NCBI RefSeq assembly: GCF_009389715.1
Contig: NC_052395.1
Coordinates: 4,650,001 to 4,714,000 of the forward strand
DNA: 64,000 nucleotides
Source: Phoenix dactylifera
Taxonomy: Eukaryota > Streptophyta > Magnoliopsida > Arecales > Arecaceae
Reading direction: 5' to 3'
Positions 25,048 to 35,662 of the stretch are shown piece by piece; the stretch's first letter is position 1, and each line of letters opens with the position of its first letter. Position numbers and translations under genes: made by a program. Under the pieces are notes generated by a model that was not told the DNA's origin, did no database searches, and saw nothing but the letters and a program-made list of their open reading frames with translations.

Positions 25048-25062
25048 TTCCTTCCCCCTTCA
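25048..25062 (-). other. Polypurine tract of the chromovirus derivative
   Basis: On the minus strand it reads GAAGGGGGAAGGAA directly before the 3' LTR start, the expected plus-strand primer site. Confidence 0.75.
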
Positions 25063-25064
25063 TA

Positions 25065-25310
25065 ACCGACCCTTGTCCTCAAGGTCCAACTCGAAAAATG
25101 GTTCTTTAAGAATTTGGATGTTCTCCTATATAGCATCATCAGCTGTAAGACCTCTCCATTGCACCAAGGCTTTGGTTTGAATTTGGCCTTCCTTTCTCAC
25201 TTGTTTGTATTCCAATACCTTCCTTGGCTGAACATCAACCCTTCCTTCCTTGTCCACCATTGGCCAATCATTGACAACCTTGCCTGGATCTCCAACTCTT
25301 TTTCTAAGCT
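25065..25310 (-). pseudogene. Integrase C-terminal chromodomain remnant
   Basis: On the minus strand the frame reads VVNDWPMVDKEGRVDVQPRK, VLEYKQVRKEGQIQTKALVQ, WRGLTADDA, a stop where Trp is usual, ENIQILKEPF and FELDLEDKG. This is the chromodomain that ends chromovirus integrases and is thought to steer insertion to particular chromatin. The upstream integrase core is absent. The deletion junction lies near 25310-25330. Confidence 0.75.
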
Positions 25311-26684
25311 ATGAGACATAAAAAATCGGATGGTTCAATTTCAGTCAAGGATAACTTCAAACATTCAGCTACTCTAGAGTTTATGAAGTTTAAAGAAGAG
25401 CCATTATCAATGAGAATGGTTACCTCAAGCTTGCCAATGTGTGCTTGAGTCCTTATGGTTCTAGGACCCGCGACCCCAGCCAAAACATGGATGGAAATGT
25501 GTGGCTCCCCATACTCAGCTTCATCAAGCTCCTCCTCCTCGCAAGCTTCACCGTGGCCCTTATCCTCTTAGGTTTCCTCCCCCTCAAGAACCAGCTCAAT
25601 GAGGTAGACATGCTTCACCTTACATTTATGACCCAGTGTGAACCTCTCGTCACAATTAAAGCAAAGACCCTTCTCCCTTCTTTGTTACATTTCTCCCCAA
25701 GATAGCTTCTTGATCCTCTTGACAGGGGGCTTGCCTCCACCAAGTGGAACCCCATTTGGACCTCCCGGAGTAAAACCCTTGTTGAATCCCCTATCGGCCC
25801 CAAATGGTGCAGCCATAAGAGTGGTCTTCTTCACCTCAAACCGGCTGCTCTTCCTCAAGTCCTGGAGTTGATCATCCTTCATCCTTGCAATCTCCAAAAC
25901 TTGCATTAGTGTCTTCGGCTTTCAGATTTTGACCTCAGCAGCCAACTCTCCCTTCAATCCGCCCACAAAGGACCCAATGAGGGCCTTTTTAGTCCAGCCT
26001 TGAACCCTTGTAGATAGATGTTCAAACTCCTTTTGGTAGTCCCTCAAGGAATCCAATTGCATGATCTTCAAAAGAGCTTCATGGTAGTCCACATAATCAG
26101 TGGATCCGAACCTTTTCAAGAGCTCCTTGACGAATCTCTTCCATCTCAACTCCTTCCTTTGGGCTTTGTAGGTCTTCCTCATCCATTGCCACCATTGGTT
26201 AGCTTGAAGTAGGCGGGATAGGATACCTTTGCTTGACCTTCCATGGGATGATGCTCGAAGTATTGCTCTGCTCCGCTTACCCATGTGCTAGGATCATCCC
26301 CATTGAACTTGGAAAAATCCATCTTAGGCATAGCTACCCCTCCCCTCGGTCTTCTCTCATATCCTCCTTTTCTCTTCCTTCGGTCCTCTTCATCTTCTTC
26401 ACTCCCTTCGAATGACTCCTCCGCTTGGCTTGAAGAAGCTTCACTAGATGAACTTAAACTTTCTAACCTTTCATGGCGCTTACCCCTAGATCCCTTGGAT
26501 CCTCTAGGGCTTTGGTCCTCCTTGGCTCTTCTTCCTCCTGTTTGTTCATAGACACCATGAGCTGATGGAGCACCTCTTCGACACGGCCTCTTCTCTCATT
26601 GGCAGCAGCATTTTGAGCCTCTAAGGTTGCTTCCAAGGCTTCAATCCACTCCCTATGAGTTGGTTGTCTTTCGGCCATGATCTT
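25311..26684 (-). pseudogene. gag: Gag and protease segment of the chromovirus derivative
   Basis: The frame starts near 26678 (MAERQPTHREW) with a coiled-coil-like N-terminus. A frameshift lies near 26465. The capsid follows, with MPKMDFSKFNGDDPSTWVSG near 26320 and, after another frame change near 26240, NQWWQWMRK, LKRFGSTDYVDYHEALLK and DYQKEFEHLSTRVQGWTKKA (26190-25980). A zinc knuckle (CFNCDERFTLGHKCK) lies near 25660 and the protease motif ILIDNGSSLNFIN near 25405. Stops occur at 25922 and 25685. These are typical of plant chromovirus gag-protease. The frame ends in the deletion that removed pol. Confidence 0.8.
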
Positions 26685-26724
26685 CTTCTTCTTCACGTCA
26701 ATGGCTTCCTCTTCCTTGGGTTGG

Positions 26725-26748
26725 ATGCACTCTCAATGAAAGCACCAA
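26725..26748 (-). other. Primer-binding-site region next to the 5' LTR
   Basis: On the minus strand, directly after the 5' LTR, the sequence is TTGGTGCTTTCATTGAGAG, the usual place and look of a plant gypsy primer-binding site. I cannot assign the tRNA with certainty. Confidence 0.5.
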
Positions 26749-27483
26749 TAATGGAAGCCCTCAAACAATGGATGGTGAGTGATATGTTGATGGTGTGTTG
26801 GGTGGCTAGGATTCACCAAAGTATTGGACGAATACCCACAGTAGGATGACTGGTTGGGGCTTGATGGCGTGATGGATGGATGGGATTAATGGACCACCTC
26901 GGGGCAGCACCAAAAATCAAAGGATGGCGGTGGAATTTGGAGATAGGACTAGCTCAAGCTAGCACCTATTCCCATGGATCAGTTTAGAGCTAATGCCCAT
27001 AATTTTTCATCCATTCAAAAGATCCTTTCAAATTACACGAGAGGCTTATTTATAGGACCCCCATCCATCTCTTCAAACGAAAGACAATTCAAACTCAAAT
27101 TTCGAATTCAAAACAACTCTAAAGCCTAAAGATCCTCTTTCTTTCAAGGGATGACCAAGTTAACCTCCAAGCCCATGCACATGTCTTTAAATTCAAATGG
27201 CTCATCCGCATGCCTTTTAATTTAAATTCAAATAGCTGATTGCTCCCTCTAAGATTTAGGAAGCCACATGCCATGCTCCTCCTCATGTGCCATGCCATCT
27301 TGTTGATTCATTAAGCCTTGCATGCCTTCTTTCAATTTAGGCTCACACCTAATTGCAATTGGTCCATGCAAGCCCCTGTCCAAACCTTGTACACGACCAA
27401 TCACCACTTGATTTGCCTTCCTAGCTTCGGCTCGTTATGCTTTCCTTACTGTATTTCTTATGGTCTTCCTCATGTCTTCATCA
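26749..27483 (-). mobile_element. 5' LTR of the chromovirus derivative
   Basis: Direct repeat of 24291-25047. Its inner end begins TAATGGAAGCCC on the plus strand, so the canonical TG/CA end has one mutated base. Its outer end is TCTTCATCA at 27483. Confidence 0.85.
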
Positions 27484-28252
27484 CGGGGCCAAGGACGACT
27501 TGGCTTCCATCTTGAGGTCGGCTAAGCTAGAATTGGATGACTTTATGCCGGAGTAAGACGATCCATTTTACCTCCTGTCAGATGTGAATGTTGAGATGCA
27601 CACTCAACAAATAATAATAGTTATTCAACCCATTTGTTTATCTTTTTGCTGCCAAATTCATTTGAATACTCGAATTAAATCAATTTCTGAAAAAATAAAA
27701 TGAATATTTATGAAAAGTCTGTAGATGATATAACCTTCAAATTTTGCATTTCCAAACTAGTTATTATATTTTAATCAAGGAATGATTCATTCAAATGAAA
27801 AGGAAGAACAGCTAATCCAAATTTTTATTCTCAAACCAAATGTAGACAATATAAGGATGGAAAGGGGAATCTTTTCTTAGAAAAAAAGATAAAAAAGAGC
27901 AGGAGCTTTTCAAATCTTTACTTCATTTTTATGGAAAGCTTTATAACTTCTTTAAATTTCAAGTGGATAATAACGGGACAGCAGTCTCATATGTGAAGGT
28001 GGGATGCAAATCAGACCGTTGTTTACTATATTTTGCGGATCGAGGGATGGGTCGTGTCGGATCTCCCTCAAAAATTTATACACGTCAGACGATGACTTTG
28101 CCCCTGTCGGGGTTCGGTCCCCTACCCACCTTATCGTGCACCGGCGGCCAATGTTCTCGAGGTTCCTGTTCTCCCCTACTGCTCCTTCCTGCTATCGGCG
28201 ATCTAAACCCTAGCCTTCCAATCGAGAGGCTCCCAAGTTTTCTCAAGGGCTT
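27484..28252. promoter_or_regulatory. Upstream region and probable 5' UTR of the DeSI-like gene
   Basis: The first 110 bases continue the repeat array cut by the chromovirus. AT-rich sequence follows to about 27.95 kb, then a GC-richer stretch directly before the ATG. No promoter element is certain. The transcription start presumably lies between 27.9 and 28.2 kb. Confidence 0.35.
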
Positions 28253-31201
28253 ATGGGTGCCGCGCATTCTTCGAGCTCCTCTACCTCGGACGGGAGTAGC
28301 GTTGGGAGTCCCGTGGTCTTGAACGTTTATGATCTCACCCCGATGAACAATTACATGGTTTGGTTTGGTATTGGAATCTTCCATTCGGGAATTGAAGGTA
28401 AGAGATACTGTTTTGAAGATAAATTGAACGAATTAGTGCGAAAGTTCGGCTCTTTATAGCAAATGTGTCGATATTTTTGCTTCCAATTATGGGTTTTGGC
28501 ACTTTTTGGTGAATTCCGTGGAATTTCTGTTCATGAGAACATGAAAATTTGATATTCCTTTTTTTGTATTCCATGTTTCTTTTTAATTTTTCTCAGAAAA
28601 AAAAAAGTCTGATTAGTGTTTTGGTAGTTATATTGATAAAAAGGGTGATATGGATAAATTAGTTTTATGATTCACAGGCTGAGTTTTCCTCAAATTATTG
28701 TGCTAGAAGGATTATACTGATGTGGAGTTAGATCTGGATAAAGTTCGAGTGTCAAGGTTGGAAGATGGAGCTTTGGTCAGGATTAAACGTGCTGACTAAC
28801 CAGTTGATTGCAAAAGCTTAAGCTGTCAGGCTTGACACTACTTGTAGTTGCCCCAATTCCAAAATTAGTTAGAATAGGTCGTTTGAAAGTGGACGCTTCT
28901 TGTGATTATGCATTGGCCCTTGTCATTCTTCTTGTGGGGATCCATGCTCTATAATGAGTTTGAACTGAACTCTGCTTTGTATACCAGAAGTTATTATTCT
29001 TCCTCCTCCATTCAGTGTCTCTCCATGTCTAGTGGAATTTTGGGAGATTGCTCCTTGGTTGTATAGATTACCATTGCCAATAAGCTGGACCTCTCTACCT
29101 GCCAACTGGACTCACAGGTTTGATTCCTCTTGTGTCTACACGTAGCTGCAATTTCGACGCCAATCTTTAGAGAGTTGAAATTAGGTTAGTAGCTGATCAT
29201 GGGTTTTTTTTTTTGTGTGTGTGTTGAAAAAAAGAAGCGCAAAGTGGGAGAGAAGAGATAAAGTGGGTGGATGATCGATCCTTGCATTATATGGATGAAT
29301 TAAATATCTAAAAGGGTCCTATGCAGAATTTTTCTTTATTTGTTCAAGATTGAAAAAGAATAACATATATTTGTGATTGACTAATTCTGAAAACTTTCAA
29401 ACAACCCTGTGATCCTGGGACCAAAGGGAAAGATACTCTGGCTGCCCTTGCACCTAAGATCAGTTCATGATACACTAACATGAGCAAGAGATTCTTTGCA
29501 TTGCTATGTATTGACAGATGCAACTTGATTCTGAATGTTGACAAGTAGCCTCTGTGTTATTGTTGAAAACAGGAAGTTCTGGATCCAGTTTCATCATACC
29601 TGCAAATGCAAGGCATCACTTTAGACCATATGATCAATATGAACTAACAAGACATGAACATATATATTCGATGGCTAGTACTTGGGATCCTCAGTGACCC
29701 AACTTCAGGGTTTATAGTGAAAACGTTAGTCTTGGCAGCCTGGCAGTTCCTTTGTTTAAAACAAAGAGCTGTGTAGTGCTTGCTTCAATTTTGATGTAAG
29801 GATTGTTGGTGGGCAGCTGCAAGTGCTGCACGATTGATGCATGCTCAGGCTGAACTTATTCTCGTGGATTTTGATTATAGTGGTTTCTCTTGTTATCGGT
29901 CATTACCATAAGAAAGACTCAGATCTTTTTCGTGCGTTTTTTGGCCATTGTGACCTAACATTTAACTATTTAAGTTCCTTGGGTGGAGCTTCCAGCAGTT
30001 TGTGAATAGTCTGCACTTCAACAGTTCACATTTTATAAAAGCATCTCTCCTTGAGCTCTGTGTCATATCATTGAAAAACAAGTTATTTTAGTTGATGGTG
30101 ATAGTAGTGATTATGCATGTGGTTTCATGTTATTTATGAGAGTTATATATGTTTGTAATATCCATAAATGTGATTTTAACAGTACATGGTTTGGAGTATG
30201 GGTTTGGAGCCCATGATTACCCAACAAGTGGAGTGTTTGAGGTGGAACCAAGGAGCTGCCCAGGTTTTGTCTACAGATGCTCGATTCTACTGGGTCATGT
30301 AAACATGAGTCTCCCGGAATTTCGGGCATTCCTGGAAGATATTGCTGAAGATTACCATGGTGATACTTATCAAGTCATCTCCAAAAACTGCAATCACTTT
30401 ACAGATGATATTTGCTTGAGATTGACGGGAAGACCAATTCCTGGATGGGTTAACCGGCTTGCACATCTTGGTAAGGACATGTTTACCCATAAATGTGTAA
30501 GTTTTCATCTCTATACTCCCAGACCCATTCATGTTCTCTGTATTTCCATTCTTAGCGGCTGCATTTCATCTTTTTGTGTTTTTTTGCATCCAACTATCAA
30601 GTCTCCAGCTATCAAGCAAGCATTATTCAGGGGAAGATAGATTAGATACAACTGGCTTTCGTGATTGAAAGTACATGGATATGTTCTGCAAATGCTGTCA
30701 CAAAGCCCTCAATTTAGATTTTGTGTTGATTCACACATTTGGATGGATGTAGTTATGTGCGGTAAGCAAAATAATTTTGAATAATTGGAGTGATGTGCTA
30801 TGAAAGGTGTCATGAATAATTATAATGAAGAAGATCGTGACGAAATTGACATTTCTATAGATATGAAAAGTATAATGAATAAGTACGTGGCATACCGTAC
30901 CGTAGTGGTTCGGTATCGGTATATGGTATAGAGGGTATACTGACACTCGGTATGCCAAACTGGCTCCGCACCATACCGTACCGATATAATAATAGCGTGG
31001 CACTGGTATGAGGTTCAGTATCAAGACGGCGTACCTTGAATATAATAGTATCAATTGGTGTGGGTTTTGAATGCAACAACCTAATTTATTTTGCAGGTGT
31101 CATGTGCAGTTGTCTACTCCCTGAAAGCTTCCGACAACCAGCAGTTAAACAGCTACATGAGTACCGTAGTTTGTCGGGTGAGTTGAGGAACTCCACCCTC
31201 G

Positions 31202-31244
<43 letters not shown>

Positions 31245-31499
31245 TCATTTCGTAGGAATTTGATGAGTATATTTTCAACCAAAGGGAAAAGTTACGGAGA
31301 CAAATTTGGGCTGATGTTTCTTTTTCTCCCATCTCAACTCCTTTCTTTGTTATACTCATAACCAGAAGACGGTCCTGGATCATTTTGGACGATCGCATCC
31401 CATGATCCAGCAGAAAGTGATGACATAGATCAAGAAAAGGAACTTCTCTCAACACCTTCTGCCGCAGAGCTGGCTTTTACAAAGGTTGTTCAAAGGTGA
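28253..31499 (+). CDS. DeSI-like PPPDE-fold deSUMOylating/deubiquitinating peptidase (4 exons, 215 aa)
   Basis: Exons 28253-28397, 30183-30470, 31097-31177 and 31366-31499 (stop TGA); all introns are GT-AG and the frame is continuous. The PPPDE (peptidase C97) fold is recognisable. VVLNVYDLTPMNNYMVWFGI is followed by the catalytic His in GIFHSGIE (His44), then YGFGAHDYPTSGVFEVEPRS and the catalytic Cys in SKNCNHFTDD (Cys118), then GRPIPGWVNRLAHLG. Plant homologues of this length are annotated as deSI-like proteins. The family removes SUMO or ubiquitin, and the substrate here is unknown. The Ser-rich N-terminus and acidic C-tail are unstructured. Intron 1 is 1.8 kb. Intron 2 carries a 162-bp hAT-type MITE and intron 3 a CA microsatellite. 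Confidence 0.93.
30877..31038. mobile_element. Small hAT-type MITE with GTACCG repeats, in intron 2 of the DeSI-like gene
   Basis: 162 bases full of CCGTACCG, GGTATCGGTAT and related phrases. The right end read inward (CAAGGTACGCCGT) matches the left end of the larger element at 44716 (CAAGGTCCGCCGT). Flanking 8-mers are AGTATAAT (30869-30876) and AATATAAT (31039-31046), one mismatch, as expected for an aged hAT target duplication. Confidence 0.6.
31203..31241. repeat. (CA)n microsatellite in intron 3 of the DeSI-like gene
   Basis: A perfect AC dinucleotide run of about 38 bases, 26 bases after the exon 3 donor. Confidence 0.95.
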
Positions 31500-32627
31500 T
31501 ATACAACATTCACCAGCTCTCTGAAACCAGCAGCGGTCACCATATTCTTCAGTGTGAATGCGTGATACTTTTGTACCAATATTGACCAAGCTTTCTGAGG
31601 TCAAATATATACGGAAAGTGATGTTTATTTTATTCAATTGTAGCTTCCACTCATGTTTCTGTTTTTTTTTTTTTTTTTGTTCGCCCCCCTTGTGGGGGTG
31701 CATGTGTTTCCAGAGTCATTTTTAAACGTCATGCATTATGTTGATGGAGAGATGCAACTTTGTCCCTGTTCGCGTATACGGTATATCTACTGCTGAGCTT
31801 AGCGCCACCAGAAAACCTTCTAAAATTCCTTTTGATTTAGAATGCGGAGTTGAATTTTGCGTGTTATCATGGAACGTGAACAATAAATAAGATGTAATGC
31901 TGAATGATACAAGCGAATATCAATCGATGGATGACTGGATTGCTAACTGTTGCTTTTATGGTGTGCAGCTGACCAACTCGAATTCTACAGCCGATGGATT
32001 CATGTTTTGATTTAATCTATTTGGTATCACAACAATAATGGTAAAACATTTTCTTGCCTTGGATTCATGTTTTGACTAGCTTACAAATATATGGAGATGA
32101 CTCCAATGGCAAATAGACTCCTCTCCACATGATATAACTGTTGCTTTCATTTACAAGTGGTGAGTGGTGATGCCCCTGGATTCCAGGCATCTCAGGTATA
32201 TATGGTGAATCCAACTGGCCAGCCTTCAGGTTGGCCGGCAAACCGCAAGCCATGGTTTAGAGTGGTTTGAGAGCTGTGCGATGGGTGATCCAAATATACG
32301 ATGATGGCATCCCCTTTCCCATCGCTGATTTTTATTTTCCTTTTTTTTTTAACACCCCCCCGACCCTCCCCCAAAAAATAAATAAATAAGCTTATGATTC
32401 AATTCCATGGGTGTTCTGGTTCTCTCAGCATTGCACCTTTAAGCATGACAAAGCAGGACAACGAAATCAGTTCATAGCTAGAAAAGAGATGATCCGCTTT
32501 ACATCTCATGTCTGAGGATAAAAATAATATATCTTCACCTACTCATGTTTTACCTTGGGTGATTAGAAGTGCTGATCCAAATTCTCCTAATTTCAGATTG
32601 CATAGAGAGGCTAACAATACCATACTA
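31500..32627. other. 3' UTR and downstream sequence of the DeSI-like gene
   Basis: The 3' UTR follows the TGA. AATAAATAAG near 31882 is a plausible polyadenylation signal. Beyond it I see a poly-T run, a C-rich stretch near 32350 and no coding or RNA gene. Confidence 0.4.
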
Positions 32628-32735
32628 CTAATTTGAAACCAGTAAGATTGCTGAAGACCTCGACTCTTCATTCAATTCTGCCATGATTCGAGCGAATAAG
32701 CATCCGGCGGCAATAGGACCCATTGGAAATAATGC
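32628..32735 (-). pseudogene. Orphan terminal exon-like segment, 35 codons
   Basis: On the minus strand a pyrimidine-rich acceptor (TTGTTCTTTTTCAG) precedes an open frame ALFPMGPIAAGCLFARIMAE, LNEESRSSAILL, VSN and a TAG at 32628. It looks like the last exon of a small protein with a hydrophobic helix. I cannot name the family. No matching upstream exon is seen on the minus strand before the transposon stack begins at 32.85 kb, so the gene may have been cut off by insertions, or this is chance. Confidence 0.35.
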
Positions 32736-32983
32736 CTGAAAAAGAACAATACGTTATTCAGAGAGCATGGTAAAGCCATGAGTGGGGGCGGAGAGAGAGA
32801 GACCTACGAATATGGGCTGCCATGTGCAAGGTGCTCGGTGACCTACGTTAGGGCCAGTTTGGTGCACTGCAGGTACAGCTGTAGATATGCCTGCGTTTCT
32901 ACGTGGCCGCAACTGGACCACGGTCTGTAGGGCTCTTGCAAGTCGGCCCGATTTGCCGCAGCTTAACATGCCACGAAATCAAC

Positions 32984-35178
32984 TAAGGCTGTAAATGAGC
33001 AGAGTTGACCCATGATCTGACCCAGCCCAACCCATTTAGACCCAATCCGATTCATTTTAAAGGACCTTCCGGGTCAGATTCTAAGATTGGACCAATTTTA
33101 TTTTTCGAGTTAGATCTAGATTTACTAAATTCTAACTCGACCCGATTTGACCCGATCCGACCCGATCTGTTTGATTTTTAGGGCAATTTTGGGTTTCCAA
33201 CTCTACAATCCAACCCAACCCATCTCAAACCTGGTAAACCATTAGGGCCTGTAGGTTGCAAGGGTGGTTAAGAGTCTTTAAGTCTAACTCTCTAATCTCC
33301 TGACCCGTCCGACCATCTGCGACCATGACCATTCCCAAATCAACAAATCCCCATCAGTCATCGCTCTCTCCTAGACCGTGACTATTCCTCCTAAACCACC
33401 GGCCATCAATCATCAGCCGTCCGCGACCGTGACTCTTCCTCCCAAACCACAATCGCAGTCTCGTAGATTCGCCAATTCTCCTTGCCCATCGATCTTCCCT
33501 TTAGGTCGTGCAAAACTTTAGATTCTGCAACGAATCAGTCTCTTCAATGTCCGGCGACTTTGGTGCACTTTGTCCCAACTCTCTAGGTACCCCCTCCTCC
33601 GAAACTTTAGAACTGCAGCTTGCCCTAGATCTCCTCGATCCTCCCTTCTTTCTCTAAATATTACTCCGGCGACTTTGATTTTTTGCTTATGTTTTTTTGC
33701 TTGTTCTATTTTTGTTGTTTTCCATTGTTCTTTGATTCAGATTGGTGCAAGTTGTTTTCTTTGGTATTGTTTTTTTTTCAAAAATTAAATAAAAGAATGC
33801 ATATCTCCCCCACCGACTGGTCATTGCTCCTGAAGTTTCAGCTTTTATATTTGTCATGTCCCACTCCAAAATCCTTGCATTGGATTCATTGAAGCTCAAC
33901 TGTGTATCATTCTTCTGTTATTTCAACTGTAATTAACTGCTGTACCATCTTTCTGCATGTCTGAAACTTCAGTCTAGAACTTGGCGAATAGGTTGAGACA
34001 ATTATTTTGCAAATTAAACAGTACGTTGGAGTTCATAGAAAATTACTTGGTGGATATAGGGACCGTAGACCATGTGGATCCACTTGAACGCATAATAACT
34101 AAAGTGCAATTCGTTATCCATAAGAGAAAAATAAAGGAGCTCTGCATCTTTGGAGACACCCGATAAAATTGGAACGATATAGACCCTGCTACATTGTTAT
34201 CGGCAAAACAGCTATAACAACAGACTTTATTTGCCTAGTTCTGCATGGGCTGCACTTATTTGGATTGAATTAGTGACTGCTAAAATGGCTGTTGTTTGCC
34301 AATATAACAGGAAACAACTGTCAATAATAGTGTTTTTTGCCCATTACTGCTCAATGATTGTTTTTTTCTGCAGCTTGTATCAAGATTTGAGTGTAAAAAC
34401 ATTATTAAATTAAGTGGAATGGATCAAATATTGAATAACAATTGTTATTCAAGCTCACGTTATTAAAATATGACATAATAGTTTTTTTTAAAAGCTTTGT
34501 CTATACTATTTTGCTGGTCCTGAAACCTTGACCTCATTGTCTGATGTGTATGAGGACTGTGATTCAAGAAAATGGACGATTAGTAGAATTGGTGGCACAG
34601 CTTTGTGATGCCTTTCTTGTAAGGAGTATTTCTTAGTCTTGCCAATCTGAATGGGATTTGCTTCTTGGATTTAAAGAATGCGCAGATGTTGTACATAGGC
34701 TATATTGTTGAGACTCTAGAGAATACTACAATGGTTTGCCAAAGTTGTTTCACTGAATGGTTTTTATTGCAGATGCCATATATCCAGATCAGGGAAAGCA
34801 ATTGAACATTCAATGCTGATTTCAGTGGCAAGTGGAATGTAAGATTTGATTTATAATCCTACTAAATTTGAATGTTTGACAAGATAATAGAGGAAACAAT
34901 TTGTTTAGTATGGGTGATGACATCCATATCTTAACCAATTTTGCACCATATCTTAAATTAGTTTGTAATAGCATCAAGGATGCTTAGGTGCTTTCACTCG
35001 GTCCCAATCCGGACCCAACTTAGACCCGAATGACCCATTGTGTCAGAAATTTTAGCCTTGGATCCGATCTGACTTTCGATTGGATTGGATCTAAATCCAA
35101 CATAAGAACCCGAACAAGAAACTAAATTAGATTCGGGTCACTCATAACCCAGTCCGATCCAACCCATTTGCGCCTTTA
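32984..35178. mobile_element. hAT-like nonautonomous DNA transposon, 2.2 kb
   Basis: Flanked by an exact 8-bp direct repeat AAATCAAC (32976-32983 and 35179-35186). The ends TAAGGCTGTAAATGAGC and (inverted) TAAAGGCGCAAATGGGT form an imperfect inverted repeat. Both subterminal regions carry many GACCCGAT/GACCCAAC-type repeats, as hAT elements often do. Inside I see no transposase frame, only short frames, so it would depend on another element. Confidence 0.65.
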
Positions 35179-35640
35179 AAATCAACCACCCCCTGCCCTT
35201 AACGACTCCCTCAGACTTCACAACTCATCCATACACCCCTCCCCCTGCAACCCCTCCTATTCTGCCCTGCTTCATCTCAATCTCCTCCGCCCCCTGCCAT
35301 GCCCCTCACTGGTGATGAACCTGTAATCCAGCGATCCTCTCCTCTACCTCTACCCCGACCATCACCCAGCCCTGCCTCCCATTGGCACCGGACCCATCCT
35401 CCCCCACCAATCCTCTCCTCCTCCGCCCTACTTGGCCTCTACCCCCTCTCACACCCAACCCACCCCTCGTCGGCACAGACTGTTCCTCTCCCACTACTTT
35501 CTCTCTCCCGTGCTCGTCTTTCCCCTCATCGGCACCTAATCCATCCTCTTCCAGCACTTTCCTCCTCCTCTCTCTCTCTCTCTTTCTGTTGCTCTGCCCT
35601 CGGGGCTAGTACCCTATAAGCGAACTGCTTGCAACTCATG

Positions 35641-35650
35641 CTGCGTTGCA
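35641..35650. repeat. Target-site duplication of the LINE, left copy
   Basis: CTGCGTTGCA, repeated exactly at 41649-41658 directly after the poly(A) tail. Confidence 0.8.
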
Positions 35651-35662
35651 GTCAGGATAGAT

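Larger units (their letters stand above)
24291..27483 (-). mobile_element. Internally deleted chromovirus (Ty3/gypsy) with two LTRs
   Basis: Two near-identical direct repeats (24291-25047 and 26749-27483) bound 1.7 kb of internal sequence. On the minus strand the order is 5' LTR, primer-site-like sequence, gag, protease, C-terminal chromodomain, polypurine tract, 3' LTR. Reverse transcriptase, RNase H and the integrase core are missing, so this is a deletion derivative that would need help from an autonomous relative. Flanking 5-mers are CAGGG on the left and CGGGG on the right, a target duplication with one mismatch. The two LTRs differ at scattered bases plus a short indel, so the insertion is not recent. 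Confidence 0.88.

Noticed and set aside
35299..35619. Pro/Ser-rich frames of about 75-106 codons before the LINE
   Set aside because: Low-complexity C-rich sequence with no conserved domain. It lies within the candidate Tourist-like element.
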